64,000 bases of DNA. It comes from Leidyana gryllorum EB-2025a (taxonomy: Eukaryota; Apicomplexa). Shown piece after piece: positions 21,401-30,500 of this stretch; position 1 is the stretch's first letter; each line of letters opens with the position of its first letter. The position numbers and the translations under genes were made by a program. Location of the stretch: positions 620,001-684,000 of the forward strand of contig JBLWGC010000230.1 in NCBI GenBank assembly GCA_048772705.1. The letters run 5' to 3'. A model generated the notes under the pieces. The model was not told where the DNA came from and did no database searches. It was given only the letters and a program-made list of their open reading frames with translations.

Positions 21401-23072
21401 TAAGCTCAACCATCAGCGCCTCGACCCTCCTAGGCAGTAACTGGCCCTCGAGAGGGTCCAGCAACAGCCCGCTGGTCTTCAACGCGTCCATACCTACTAG
21501 TAACTGGTCATGATGCGTCTCGACTACCCAAAACGATTGCTCAAAGCCAACCCCTCCAATCTCCAACTTTACAGGTTCGAGCTTCCGGCCCCTCGCGGTA
21601 CCCAGCCCGGCGAAGTTTACCGTATCACCGGTAGCCCTTAACCCGAACTTCTTACGCAACGAAGGCCCGCAGACACTGAAAGCCGCTCCTGTGTCGACTA
21701 TCGCCTCGAACTCTACTCCGTTGATCTTTACGGGCATCCGGAAAGCCTTTCCGAACCCGTTCGGCGAGCAGCGATACACCTCTCTCTCGCCAAGGTAATC
21801 TTTGAGCAGGCGGCAGGTCTCCTCGAGGACTCCTTCATCGTCGGTCTCGCTCGACGAGTCCTCGGCCTCGCACACCTTGGCGTCCGCTTTCTCCTCTTCC
21901 GCTGCTTTCTTCTTGGCGGCCTCCTTGAGCTCTCGGTAATGCTTCGCTTTACGCTCTCTAACTTTCGCTGCTCGACTTCGCAAGATCTCCAACAGCTCTT
22001 CCGCGCTTACGATCTTCTCTTCGGCTGAATACGGCTCCTTAGACTGAAGCACGTGACCTGCCCGGGTCTCCATTACACGAAGCTTGATCCTCTGCGACTT
22101 CGGATCGCGCTTTACTAGCGCCCTACACGTGGTCGCGGCGTGACCTTTCTTGTCGCAATGCTCGCACTTTTTCTCCTTGTACTCGCAGTCCTTCGAGTGG
22201 TGACCCTTCAACCCACACCTGAAGCAGGGAGGCTTCTCCACCTCCTTCTTGGGGGTATCGGCCGGCGCCTTGGGCGGCTCCGCCGTTTTCTCTTCCATCG
22301 ACTCATCAGTCGCCGGAGGCTCTGCCGTAAACAGCGGGACACCCGTCCGCGCTCTCTTCTTAGCACACTCAGCTTCGGCGAACTCAGCCCCGTCCATTAA
22401 GGCCGTGAGCGAGTCGAGGTTGGGCATATAGCTTAATCTCTCGAGCACATCGAGGGGTAAACTTCTCTTGAAGAGCATCCGCAACCTTCCCTCGGTGAGC
22501 AGGGAGTCGTGTTGGCGACGGTCTCTCACTCGGACGAATCTCCTGCAGACCGAACGCATCCACGCCACCGCATCCGGCACTGTCCCCGCTCTCTTTCCCG
22601 CAGCGATCTCTAACTCGAGCTCCTCTACGTAGTCGGAGTGGCGGAAGTGTCTCTTCGCCACTCTCTCGACCATCTCCTCGTACTGGAGTCCCGCCGGTAG
22701 GCTACGGAGGGTTGCCGCTACATTCGGCGTTGCCACCAGAGCCCAGGCATCTCTGAAGAGTTCGGAGCAGAGTCCGAATCTCTTGATTTGCGCCGCCGCT
22801 GCGTCGACCCAGTCTTCGAACGCTCTCTCGTTGGGCGGGTCGAATGGAGCGAGGTTGAGGAAGTTGAGGAACTTGGCTCTCCGATTGAGCTGTTCCACCA
22901 CGTCGTCCTCATGTGGTTCTCGGGGGAACCTCTCGTCGTTAGCTAGGAACTCCAACAGCACAGCCTCGTGGTTCCCAGAACAGCCCCCAGCTGAGCCGTG
23001 TGAATGGCTCACGTTAACCTCCGAGGCTGCGGGGGTTCCTATAGGCTTACTCAACATAGGCGTGTCGCTCAT
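18441..23072 (-). CDS. Gag-pol polyprotein of LTR element copy 2
   Basis: 1543 aa, the same protein as that of copy 1 as far as I can see, with the same zinc knuckles, protease, RT, RNase H and integrase motifs and the same LTR-internal start. Confidence 0.95.
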   Translation of the reverse strand: MSDTPMLSKPIGTPAASEVNVSHSHGSAGGCSGNHEAVLLEFLANDERFPREPHEDDVVEQLNRRAKFLNFLNLAPFDPPNERAFEDWVDAAAAQIKRFGLCSELFRDAWALVATPNVAATLRSLPAGLQYEEMVERVAKRHFRHSDYVEELELEIAAGKRAGTVPDAVAWMRSVCRRFVRVRDRRQHDSLLTEGRLRMLFKRSLPLDVLERLSYMPNLDSLTALMDGAEFAEAECAKKRARTGVPLFTAEPPATDESMEEKTAEPPKAPADTPKKEVEKPPCFRCGLKGHHSKDCEYKEKKCEHCDKKGHAATTCRALVKRDPKSQRIKLRVMETRAGHVLQSKEPYSAEEKIVSAEELLEILRSRAAKVRERKAKHYRELKEAAKKKAAEEEKADAKVCEAEDSSSETDDEGVLEETCRLLKDYLGEREVYRCSPNGFGKAFRMPVKINGVEFEAIVDTGAAFSVCGPSLRKKFGLRATGDTVNFAGLGTARGRKLEPVKLEIGGVGFEQSFWVVETHHDQLLVGMDALKTSGLLLDPLEGQLLPRRVEALMVELTEEEKRANAAKDVVTGYEIGATDEEKKAEARATFHAITSHLSPERVSELWDIWWEYKDAWLDPVPGRVKVSTASFEVYGKPYRARLRPLTAELKEELDKQLQSMLKAGVIRPSKSPWGASPLFVKKKTGEWRIVVDYRPLNAQMVPDAYPLPHVWDLCQLAAGHEWYSALDCANGFWNVRLEEGSMPYTAMITHAGTYEYTVLPFGVRNSPSECQRALDLAFGSVRCATRYIDDITIWGDTKEEHDATLREVLAAAREAGFFFKLKKTELYRREVNMLGFRVSREGIRPSPKKVQGIVNAPAPTNLRELREFLGMSSYLRKFVQDYSTIAEPLTSLTKQSHPFEWGPEQQRAFALVKKGIAEAALLAYPKGPGLFVINTDACKKGVGAVLMQAQEGTLVTLEYASKKLTDAETRWSTSEQEAFAVVWAVKKFHDYIRTRKTFVITDHAALKYFNAMQDGKFLRWSLFLQQYDLEFIYLEGEDNVVADYLSRHPADDEGGIDMEEYCVPLFEAEAVAQIWPPPLLPSIPQLREASKSIPPGEENLIRKGPEGLYYKIGSTKLWIPPDWRETLLYWFHCGKAGMHVAVNRMLRLMRQWVYWPGMSEQAAEYVRACIVCQRLRKPTKRALVGMLTKPWPCEIVSIDLVGPRRWKGEAYWWVVIVDHYSRFMVVEVLWEPPTAKSVAKALREKWLYTFQVPTAILTDRGSVFQGAAFRELVDIEMGCTHYFTTAHYPQGNGINEASHEFLKRGVDALVAEGTAEPLETLVASLVMAYNATPHVATARSPFYMLMGFEPAIAGWQALRQDNNEARVAQQRAHRLQGYVGWVLAQRTRALEAQPAKAITVGDWVLTEASKEARDAMLQADLHGPTSSSFRHSLPCRVVRVRDGSATVAHLGRAEELRTVALRKLTPLPAAIPGSLFQLTVDHVEKNEGQWLRERPLNRGWPKDVTVEDVVLQGRARVEDPLRPTADGPPAKKRRAPSRVVID

Positions 23073-23170
23073 TAGTTATCAACTAGCTCTGATCTATTTA
23101 CAAAAGACTAAAAGGATGTCGGCGACATAACATTGCCTTCGCGTTTTGCCTCACTGCGCCTGACCGCTCA
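22992..23170 (-). repeat. LTR, copy 2 (5' LTR of the element)
   Basis: Second 179-bp LTR of copy 2, containing the gag start codon at 23072 and followed by the ACAAG duplication. Confidence 0.95.
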
Positions 23171-23175
23171 ACAAG

Positions 23176-23228
23176 TGTCCGCGTTCTTTCCGACATCAAG
23201 ACCACCTCTAGGTCCCCCAGCGGCTTAG
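23176..23228 (+). pseudogene. Host-gene terminal fragment after the second LTR element
   Basis: Ignoring the element and one ACAAG copy, the frame of the preceding host fragment continues here for 17 codons (Pro-rich, ending LGPPAA) to TAG at 23226-23228. This is the likely original stop of the module-family gene. The stretch is short, so it rests on phase continuity alone. Confidence 0.5.
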
Positions 23229-24489
23229 AACCGATGCCCATGCGACCGGTTGTCCTCCACGCCAACATTGCTGGGCAGTGTCCCACTCCACTATTCCGAC
23301 CCCTCCCGAATTACAGCTGGAAAAACTGATCTACTGGGATCAGCTTCTCCAGTGAGATGTCAAGCCATGCACCACCCTACTTAAGCTCAGTTAGGCAGTA
23401 TGTCTCCTGCTCAGCTCAGACCAGCCGACCGCCCAAGCGTCTTGAGATTTTTGAGATTAAGACTGTTTGTATTAGTTGTTTCGTGCTTCCTAAAACGAAC
23501 ACCGACCACCGACTTTCGCAGCTATCGCAGATTGTCTGACAGATCGATATCGCACACAATCTAAATTCAGAAGCCTCCTGCGATGGGCGCTGTCAAAGCT
23601 GGGAGGTACAATTCTATGATCCAACGAAGCTTTCGAGATTATGCAATTCACTCTCATCGATATCTGTTGACTGCCTCCTCAAATAGCGAGCGATTTTGAG
23701 GGGAAATACTGGACTGGGAGAGATGGCTGGTTCGGCGCCACCGTCGGTAGAGAAGCCTTCAGTAGCACCTGTGACTGTGACGAGCCAATTAGACGATCTG
23801 GTCCCTGCGTAAGTTGGGTGCCCTATTCCTCGAACAATTGGGATTGATGGCGGAGGAATCCAGCCCCCTTTTGTATCGCCCTCCCTCTTTTGCAAGTTCC
23901 CATCCGACATGATACACCACCACGAAGGACGACGCGAGTGAACATCAAACTTACTGATGGCTGTTCACAGCCCTGGGAGCAAAGCGAATGGGCCTCCCAA
24001 GGAGAACGCGGGTTCTCAATTGAGTTGGTGGAAGAATCAGAGGATGATCCAGCCGGTCACGAATCAATGATCTGCTCAAAGTATTGGAACATATGGTGTC
24101 TGTCAGCTGTACCAGTCGGGAAGGTCACTAACCTCATAACAGCGCACGCATAATGATTAAAGACCCCTTTTCCGTAGAGGACAGCGGGACGAATGACGCT
24201 ACACCACACTCCGCTCCCGCTCGGCGAGCCAGCGATCTGTACTAAGACACAGACACAGCCCAGGCGCATCGCCCATCGGGACGATGCCGCACACAAACCA
24301 TCAAAGACCAGATAGAATAATAGAGAGACAAATGACTACCTATGAATAAGCGTAGATGGCCTAACACACCTCCCAACGCTAATCCACCATTCCTGTGCTG
24401 ACCCGGTCGCAAGCCGAGGAAGTGACACTGCTTCAAGACGGCGGTAACATAAACCTTGACCCCTCCCAACACACTAACAACTTCAATCT

Positions 24490-24540
24490 CACGTTAGACT
24501 ATCTGTATCAATGTTGAGAGAGATGAGATAGTCTAACGTG
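24490..24540. repeat. Perfect 15-bp inverted repeat
   Basis: CACGTTAGACTATCT (24490-24504) and its exact reverse complement (24526-24540) flank a 21-nt loop. A further CTTCAA/TTGAAG pair lies just outside (24481-24486 and 24551-24556). Confidence 0.9.
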
Positions 24541-24973
24541 TACAAAGGTGTTGAAGATTATCTGCGCATCCGAAACATACGTTAGAAGTGACTCCTTTTG
24601 GGCTCGAGAATTGATAAGGATAGTGATTAGGAAGCCTAGGGTAGTACTATACGCGCAGCCCGCAGCTGGTTGACAGACTCCCGCTCGCTAGGAGACCGGG
24701 GGACCTTACAAACACGTCTATTTTACGCCTTTGAGTAATCGGAAGAACTCGGAACCAGATCGAATTACCCCTCATTGCTAGTGTTGACTACTGGTTTATT
24801 ATAGTGATGTTGCACCTGATGTCTCAAAAGACTTCAGGGTCTCTAAGTGGCGAACGCTGCACCTAAGACAGTTAAAGAGAGAATCACGATAGTGCCGGTT
24901 GTAACCATCGATTAACAATAGGAACGCGGATAGGTAGCAATGTCGGCGACCGGCCAGGACCAGTCCGTCGGTT

Positions 24974-25018
24974 GTCTGTGTCTCCGGTTCCGCGCCGGCC
25001 GGCCCCGGAGACACAGAC
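24974..25018. repeat. Perfect 14-bp inverted repeat with GC-rich loop
   Basis: GTCTGTGTCTCCGG (24974-24987) and its exact reverse complement (25005-25018) flank a 17-nt loop containing GGCCGGCC. The CGGAGACAC core also occurs in repeat copies B and C near 10 kb and in an intron at 47.1 kb. Confidence 0.9.
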
Positions 25019-25381
25019 TTGCATAGAAACTTGAAATCTTTTACATCCGAAACAAAATAGTTACTCAAAAACATCCAAAACCACTCACTAACGGGATGGT
25101 AGCGACGCAATCAACCCCCGGCCAGCTGCCGGACCCAGCACCAGGGGTGGATCCAGATCGTACCCGATCGCCTCCCCCGGGGCTGGTCGGGATCACAAAA
25201 CACGCATCAATAAACCCAGCCTATACAGCGCCTACTGCGCTGCAGGAAAGCCAAATCAAGCATAGAGTCATACAGTCAGGTAGACCCAGTGAACATCAAC
25301 AGGATGAACATGAGTCAGTAGCTCTTTTTGATCCGGTGAATACTAACACGGAGTAAAGTTTTTACTGGAGTATGTATATAA

Positions 25382-25562
25382 ATCAGAATTCCGTTGTGGC
25401 ATCAGCGCGACCCGGCGAAGGGCCTCAGATGCAAATTACCCATAGAATAGATTCATCAGAAGCTGCTTTTTGTACAAGGAATGGATCAGAATTCAGTTGT
25501 GACATCAGCGCGACCCGGCGAAGGGCCTCAGATGCAAATTACCCATAGAATAGATTCATCAG
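25382..25562 (+). repeat. Direct repeat of a 78-bp segment
   Basis: 25382-25459 and 25485-25562 match except for a few bases near the left end (AGAATTC-C/A-GTTGTG). The second half (CATCAGCGCGACCCGG ... ATTCATCAG) is identical. The period is 103 bp, and the 25-bp spacer is not repeated afterwards. Confidence 0.9.
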
Positions 25563-26303
25563 TTGAAAAGTGCATTTCAAGTATCAGCTTAAAGGCTCGA
25601 CGTTTGGTTTCCTAAGACAGCTGTTGCTGACTTCAACCCTATCATTGTCAGTCATCATATCTGCATGGTGAGCATGTTACACCAGTGTTCGATCGCACAG
25701 TCCATGACGGAACGGCGTAGGCCAACACCTGTGTTTCATCATTCTCCGTCCTCTTGACGACCTCAACGGGGAGGCGATGTGACCCCGAAAAGGCGCTTTT
25801 GGGATGGATCCACACAAAATACGCAGCACACAAGTAGTCACAATAAGTATCAGATTCATTTTATATCGTCAGGTTGCCTTCGGATTAGAAGTGACAGAAT
25901 TATAGTTTGAATCATCATGACGAAAGCTTCGCATTACGAGTTGTCAGAGAGCACTTTTCTCAACAATCGGTCACAATCCAAAAGTATGGAATGCACCTTT
26001 CAGTCCGCCCGTCGTGCTCGACTCATCACCCCAACTCGCACTGATCGAAGTGAATACATAACATGTCGCGTGAAAGCACATTGAAAGAAGACCGCCTTTG
26101 ATCACAAGGCGGAGGAAGAAGAAGCACCGCAAAATTTGTTGCTGTCACTGTTTGCAAAAAACCGTCATATCCAATTTGGACAGAACGGATCTGATACGGA
26201 TCTGGAGTATAGCATTTCGTCCCTTTGTTCGTTTATATACGGATGCGCAGACTACAAATCCTTCCAACTGAACGAAAACAGATTGAATTCAGGCGCCACT
26301 ATA

Positions 26304-28062
26304 TCACTTCTGACCATTGGTGTCGAGTGGTGTGGCAGATTGAAGGTCAGCTGTATCGGGCTTCTTCGATGTGTCCTCTGGTGGCTCGATCCTTGCGGCC
26401 GAGTCCTTAGGTGCTGGCGGAGCCGACTTCAGAGCAGTCCCATCACCAGCAGTTCTCTCCTCGGCTGCTGCCTCAGCTGTTATGGCCGCCGCTAACTTCA
26501 TTTGCAGTCCTTGCAGCTCCGGTTCGGGCTGCGGAGCCTTGAGGATCAGACTTGAGAAGGGAGCGATGTCCAGCCAGACGCAGTATGGCCAGCCAAGTCG
26601 TCCACCCTGCGTTGTCGGCACTTTGACTTGGTTTCCTGGACCCCTCATGGAACCTCCATACTTCCAGTCGTCAGAGTTCAACAACACAGACCACTTTCCG
26701 CCGTGGGGGACCCCAATGGGGAACTTCTGGTGGTATTTGGCACTAAAGTTGCAGACGGTCAGCACATCGTTGTTCCACACAACCCAATGTCTGAGCCATG
26801 CAATAACACAACTCTCGGCATTATCGCATTCCGTCCACTTGAAGTTCCACGCGTCGTCATCTCCAGCGTGAAGCGCGCCCTCTCTCTTATAGATTCCCAA
26901 CAAGTCCGCCACGTACTGCATGAATTTGGACCGCAAAGGTTCCGTTGACTCATGCCAGTCTACACTACGCGACTCCTTCCATTCCCGACCCTGAGCAAAC
27001 TCTGCGCCCATAAAGACCAAAGGACGGCCTCCGAGTCCGATCTGATAGGTAAAGAGGGACTTCATAGTGGCGATCCGCTCATCAAATGACGCTCCAGCAA
27101 AACTGCACTTGTCCAGTAGGCTTCCTTTGCCGCTCACCACTTCGTCGTGGCTTAATGGTAATACCCAATTCTCGTGTGCCATATATAAACCGCGGAAGGT
27201 CAACTTGCTGTGTTTCGTCGGACGCAAAGGAGTTGGAGTACACAAATACGCCAGAGTGTCATTCATCCAGCCCAAATCCCATTTTGCATCGAATCCCAAT
27301 CCATTCTTCTTATCTGTCACCCCCTTCCAACTCGTTGCCTCTTCAGCCATCGTGAAGACGCCCGGAAACTCTTTGTGAATCACCCAGTTAAGCTCTTGCA
27401 ACATATTTATCGCCTCCAAGTTGGCATCCCCACCAAACTCATTGGGCAACCAATCGCCCTCATCACGGCAGTAATTCTTGTATAACATAGACGAAACGGC
27501 GTCAATTCGTAATCCATCGATATGATATCGGCGTAACCAGTGATACGCCGCACCCAACAAAAATGAGCGGACTTCATTCCTCCGGAAGTTGAACACTGTA
27601 ATCACGATTCGCTGCACGCCACAAACACTGAACCTACCCATAGTGCCCCAAGTACGGTGCTCGCCTTCTCTGGGATCCGCATACTCAAAAACTGGCTCCC
27701 CGTCGTAATAAACCAGGCCCCAATCGTCCTGTGGACCCGAATGGTACGCCAGTAACGTAGCAGCAACAACTCACCTTAACAAAGTGGGCAGGTACAAAGT
27801 CCATGAATACTCCAATATCATTCTGATGTAAAACGTCGATGAGGTATTTCAGATCATCGGGGTTGCCTAGACGACTGTATGGCGCATAGAACCCCGACAC
27901 CTGGTAGCCCCAACTGCCTTCGAACGGATGGTGAGCTAGGGGCAAGAACTCGACGTGCGTGAAGTTCAGGTCTTTCAAATGCTTCACCAGCCGGTGTGCC
28001 AGCTCGCGGTAACCTGAAGTGCAGAAAGAACTATCTACATCCAGTCTTTCCAATCTACACTC

Positions 28063-28129
<67 letters not shown>

Positions 28130-29304
28130 ACGTTGTGTATAGTAGCTGTGTGCTATTTGCTGTTGCCGGACGTACCAAGATAGGTATTGCCATCACCCCG
28201 CATCCAGGACGGCAGGTGGACTTCGTAGATCGACATCGGCTTCCGATTGATGGTGTCGGCTTCTGCTTTGCGTTTCTCTAGCCATTCGGCGTCAGCCCAC
28301 TGGTAGCGATCTTCCGGAGCTTTGTAGGAGTCGTCACAGCCGCTGATAACAGAGGCGTGTGCGGGAGGATTCTCGAATTCTTGAGCCCAAGGATCAATTT
28401 TCACGAAGTCCTGTGCCTTTTTGGAATGGATTTTGTATCCATATTTCTGTCCAACTGTGGCTATGGAGGGCACGAATAATTCCCAGACTCCATATTCATG
28501 ACGCTTGCGCATGGGATGAGCTCGGCCATCCCATTGGTTGAAGTCGGCGACAACGGAGACAAAAACTGCGTTGGGCGCCCAGACCGCGAAACGTATACCT
28601 TCGGCTCCTTCAAAGTTGATACTGTGAGAACCCATTAGATTGTCAACATGCCAGCAGGAGCCAGATTGGAAGAGCTTGAGGTCATTATCAGGCAAAGTGC
28701 ATGGAAAGTTATAAGCATCTCGAACAAGGTATGGAGTATTTGTGCTATCTCCTTCATATAAAACCCTTAATTCATACTGTACTTTAGTTAATTGGAGCAA
28801 ATCGGTTGCGGAATTAGCACGTGAATTGTTGGATGAATCCTTGGCGCATCGCCATGTGAAGGACTTTTGGAACAGCCAAGCGCATCGCTGAGTCATAGGC
28901 ACCCATCCCTCAGCATCAGCTAACTCGTCTTCAATAGCACATGAGCTCCCCGGCAGCATCCGGATGGCCATGTCCTTGGCATCCTTGATCCATCCCCGGA
29001 TAACCAAACAAGACTCGCCATTACATTGGAAGGAATGCGGACCTAACACACTGAATGGATCCCCGTGGTTCGCTCTGTGTAACAAGGCGACATCGTGGTC
29101 GAGAATATTTCCTTCATTAGGCATAGAGGGTTGTGATTTGAGCACAAAGTCAGCAGTCGCTTGCTGAACTTGCTTAGGTGGCAGAGCGGCCGAATCATTT
29201 GAATTATCTTGCAGAGACGAGTCATCGTAACATGCTTTAGGCTGATAACTTCCTAACGTATATCGCGTAGCCGTTGGAGTCGTCTCAGCAGTTGTATCGG
29301 CCAT
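26304..29304 (-). CDS. glgB: 1,4-alpha-glucan branching enzyme, bacterial GlgB type, 4 exons
   Basis: This enzyme makes alpha-1,6 branches in storage glucan (amylopectin-like in apicomplexans) and is probably cytosolic. Exons: 29304-28176, 28013-27775, 27728-27638 and 27595-26304, giving 916 aa. Introns are 162, 46 and 42 nt, and phases agree throughout. Landmarks: [15 protein letters not shown] (about 75-95), the CBM48-like [20 protein letters not shown], then the GH13 barrel with [27 protein letters not shown], the nucleophile region [15 protein letters not shown], the acid/base region MAEEATSW and [15 protein letters not shown]. These read as bacterial GlgB, not eukaryotic GBE1. The last ~75 residues are an Ala/Pro/Glu-rich tail not expected of the family. 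Intron 1 holds a (CA)n tract. The ATG lies 51 bp past the stop of the Acl4-like gene on the same strand. Confidence 0.96.
28065..28124. repeat. (CA)n microsatellite inside the first glgB intron
   Basis: About 30 uninterrupted CA units on the plus strand, so GT units in the transcript. They lie between the 5' splice site at 28175 and the 3' splice site at 28014 and explain why this intron is 162 nt instead of about 45. Confidence 0.97.
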
Positions 29305-29355
29305 TATATCCTCAACGTAGATACCACCAGGTGACTAAAAATCACTGCCCTTTTT

Positions 29356-30470
29356 TCATCGCCGTCTCCGTCCCTCAATCTCAGCTGCCAGGCGAGATAT
29401 CTCCGACAACCTTTCATTCTCTCCCATCTCATCTTCCTCCCCACATTGCTCTTTCACCAAATGTTCTGCCGTTTCCACTGCTTCTGCCGCTTTGTCTAAA
29501 TTACCCGATACCAAATGAGCCAATGCCAAGCGGTGAAACACTCGGTCCTATACAATCATATACATTTCGTCGTAGGCAGTAATCACTTACATCCTGCTCG
29601 TTTTGACTCAGCAAGAACTCCAGAGTTCGGATCGCATCCTCCACCAACCCAATGTCCACCAACAACCTGCTCAGCTGCAGCTGAACCTCATATGGTGGGA
29701 CTGTGTCCAAGTCAACCCCAGCCGCTCTGTCAATATATGGGCTAATCACTGATAATGCCTCTTTTGATTCCTTCTTAGCTTCCTCAATGTCCCCCAACAA
29801 ACGACCATACCCAGCCCGCGCAACACGGACACCAAAATGATTAGGAGCCAATTCCAGAGCCTTATCTAAAGCCAGTTCACATCGCTCCTGGGCCTCTTCT
29901 TCATCGCTGCAATACGAAAGCAATCTCAGATAGTCAATGGAGGGCAGTCGGTCGGTTAGCACACACGTGTGCTTGCCGATCGGGCGTTTTGTACTAACAG
30001 CACACGATTACTCACCACAAGTCGGTTGTGAAAAGCTCTGCGATGGCCAGATACGTTTCGACCACGCGGTTCCGAGCCTCTTCATCATCATTGCCTGTCA
30101 ATTGTGGTTGTTGGATATTCAGCACCCGTTCATAGTGAGCCAGAGCTTCGCGTCCTTCGGAGAGTTGGGCGAGATAGAAGTACTTCTTGGGTCCACTGTC
30201 GGGTTGAAGAGCAGCTGCTTTCTGGAAGAGGTGAATTGCGGCTGCTTCCAGCGCGTCTTGATCGTCAAAAACTGGGTCTGGGAAGGGAGGAATTAGTGTA
30301 TCTGCGGTTAGTAGGAATTCGGCAAAGTCTTCGTGTATGGATGCGTCATTGGGGCATTGTTGCAACAATTGGGTGAAAATAAGGAAAGCCTCTTGGTGGT
30401 TTGGAGGCACTCGTGTCAAAGCAATTTGAAGGCTTTGAGACAAACTCTCAATTGGCTGTGTATTGGGCAT
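29356..30470 (-). CDS. Acl4-like TPR protein (ribosomal protein uL4 assembly chaperone), 3 exons
   Basis: Exons 30470-30016, 29906-29591 and 29547-29356, giving 320 aa. Introns are 109 and 43 nt. The protein is a chain of TPR-type helical pairs. Splicing of intron 1 joins AIAELFTTDL to CDEEEAQERCE, giving an EIYMTDLC-like motif followed by EEEAQERCE. In my knowledge this is characteristic of the Acl4 family, which escorts newly made uL4 (Rpl4) to the nucleolus. Other family-like parts are KKYFYLAQLSEGREALAHYE and PPYEVQLQLSRLLVDIGLVE. The first ATG is at 30470; upstream codons in frame lack ATG. Its start codon lies 30 bp from that of the divergent KH gene, and the stop is 51 bp before glgB. 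Confidence 0.85.
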
Positions 30471-30500
30471 GGGGTTAAGAGGTTTGAAATTTATTTCGGG
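30471..30500. promoter_or_regulatory. 30-bp bidirectional start-to-start gap
   Basis: All the DNA between the divergent ATGs of the Acl4-like gene (30470, minus) and the KH-domain gene (30501, plus). No motif was recognised; the promoters presumably extend into coding sequence. Confidence 0.35.

Larger units (their letters stand above)
18241..23170 (-). mobile_element. Ty3/gypsy-type LTR retrotransposon, copy 2 (looks whole)
   Basis: Same structure and length as copy 1 and nearly identical in sequence throughout. LTRs are at 18241-18419 and 22992-23170, and the target duplication is ACAAG (18236-18240 and 23171-23175), different from that of copy 1. Two separate insertions are therefore needed, not one tandem duplication. 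No breaks were seen. The identical LTRs make it very young. It is in the same orientation as copy 1. Confidence 0.96.
23229..26303. other. 3-kb intergenic region without a supported gene
   Basis: Several short frames occur (for example 25096-25356 plus from a true ATG, 87 codons, and 24799-25110 minus from TTG), but none has recognisable content or splice partners. The region holds two hairpins (24490-24540 and 24974-25018) and a duplicated 78-bp segment (25382-25562). It may carry promoters or old element debris. Confidence 0.65.

Noticed and set aside
13481-23130. Many open frames on the plus strand across the two LTR elements (for example 13931-14446)
   Set aside because: They are antisense shadows of the gag-pol frame, repeated at the same offset in both copies, with no recognisable content.
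18241-23170. Second LTR element as an assembly or tandem duplication of the first
   Set aside because: The target duplications differ (GTCAT, ACAAG) and the flanks are unique, which favours two insertions. Read depth would still be a useful check.
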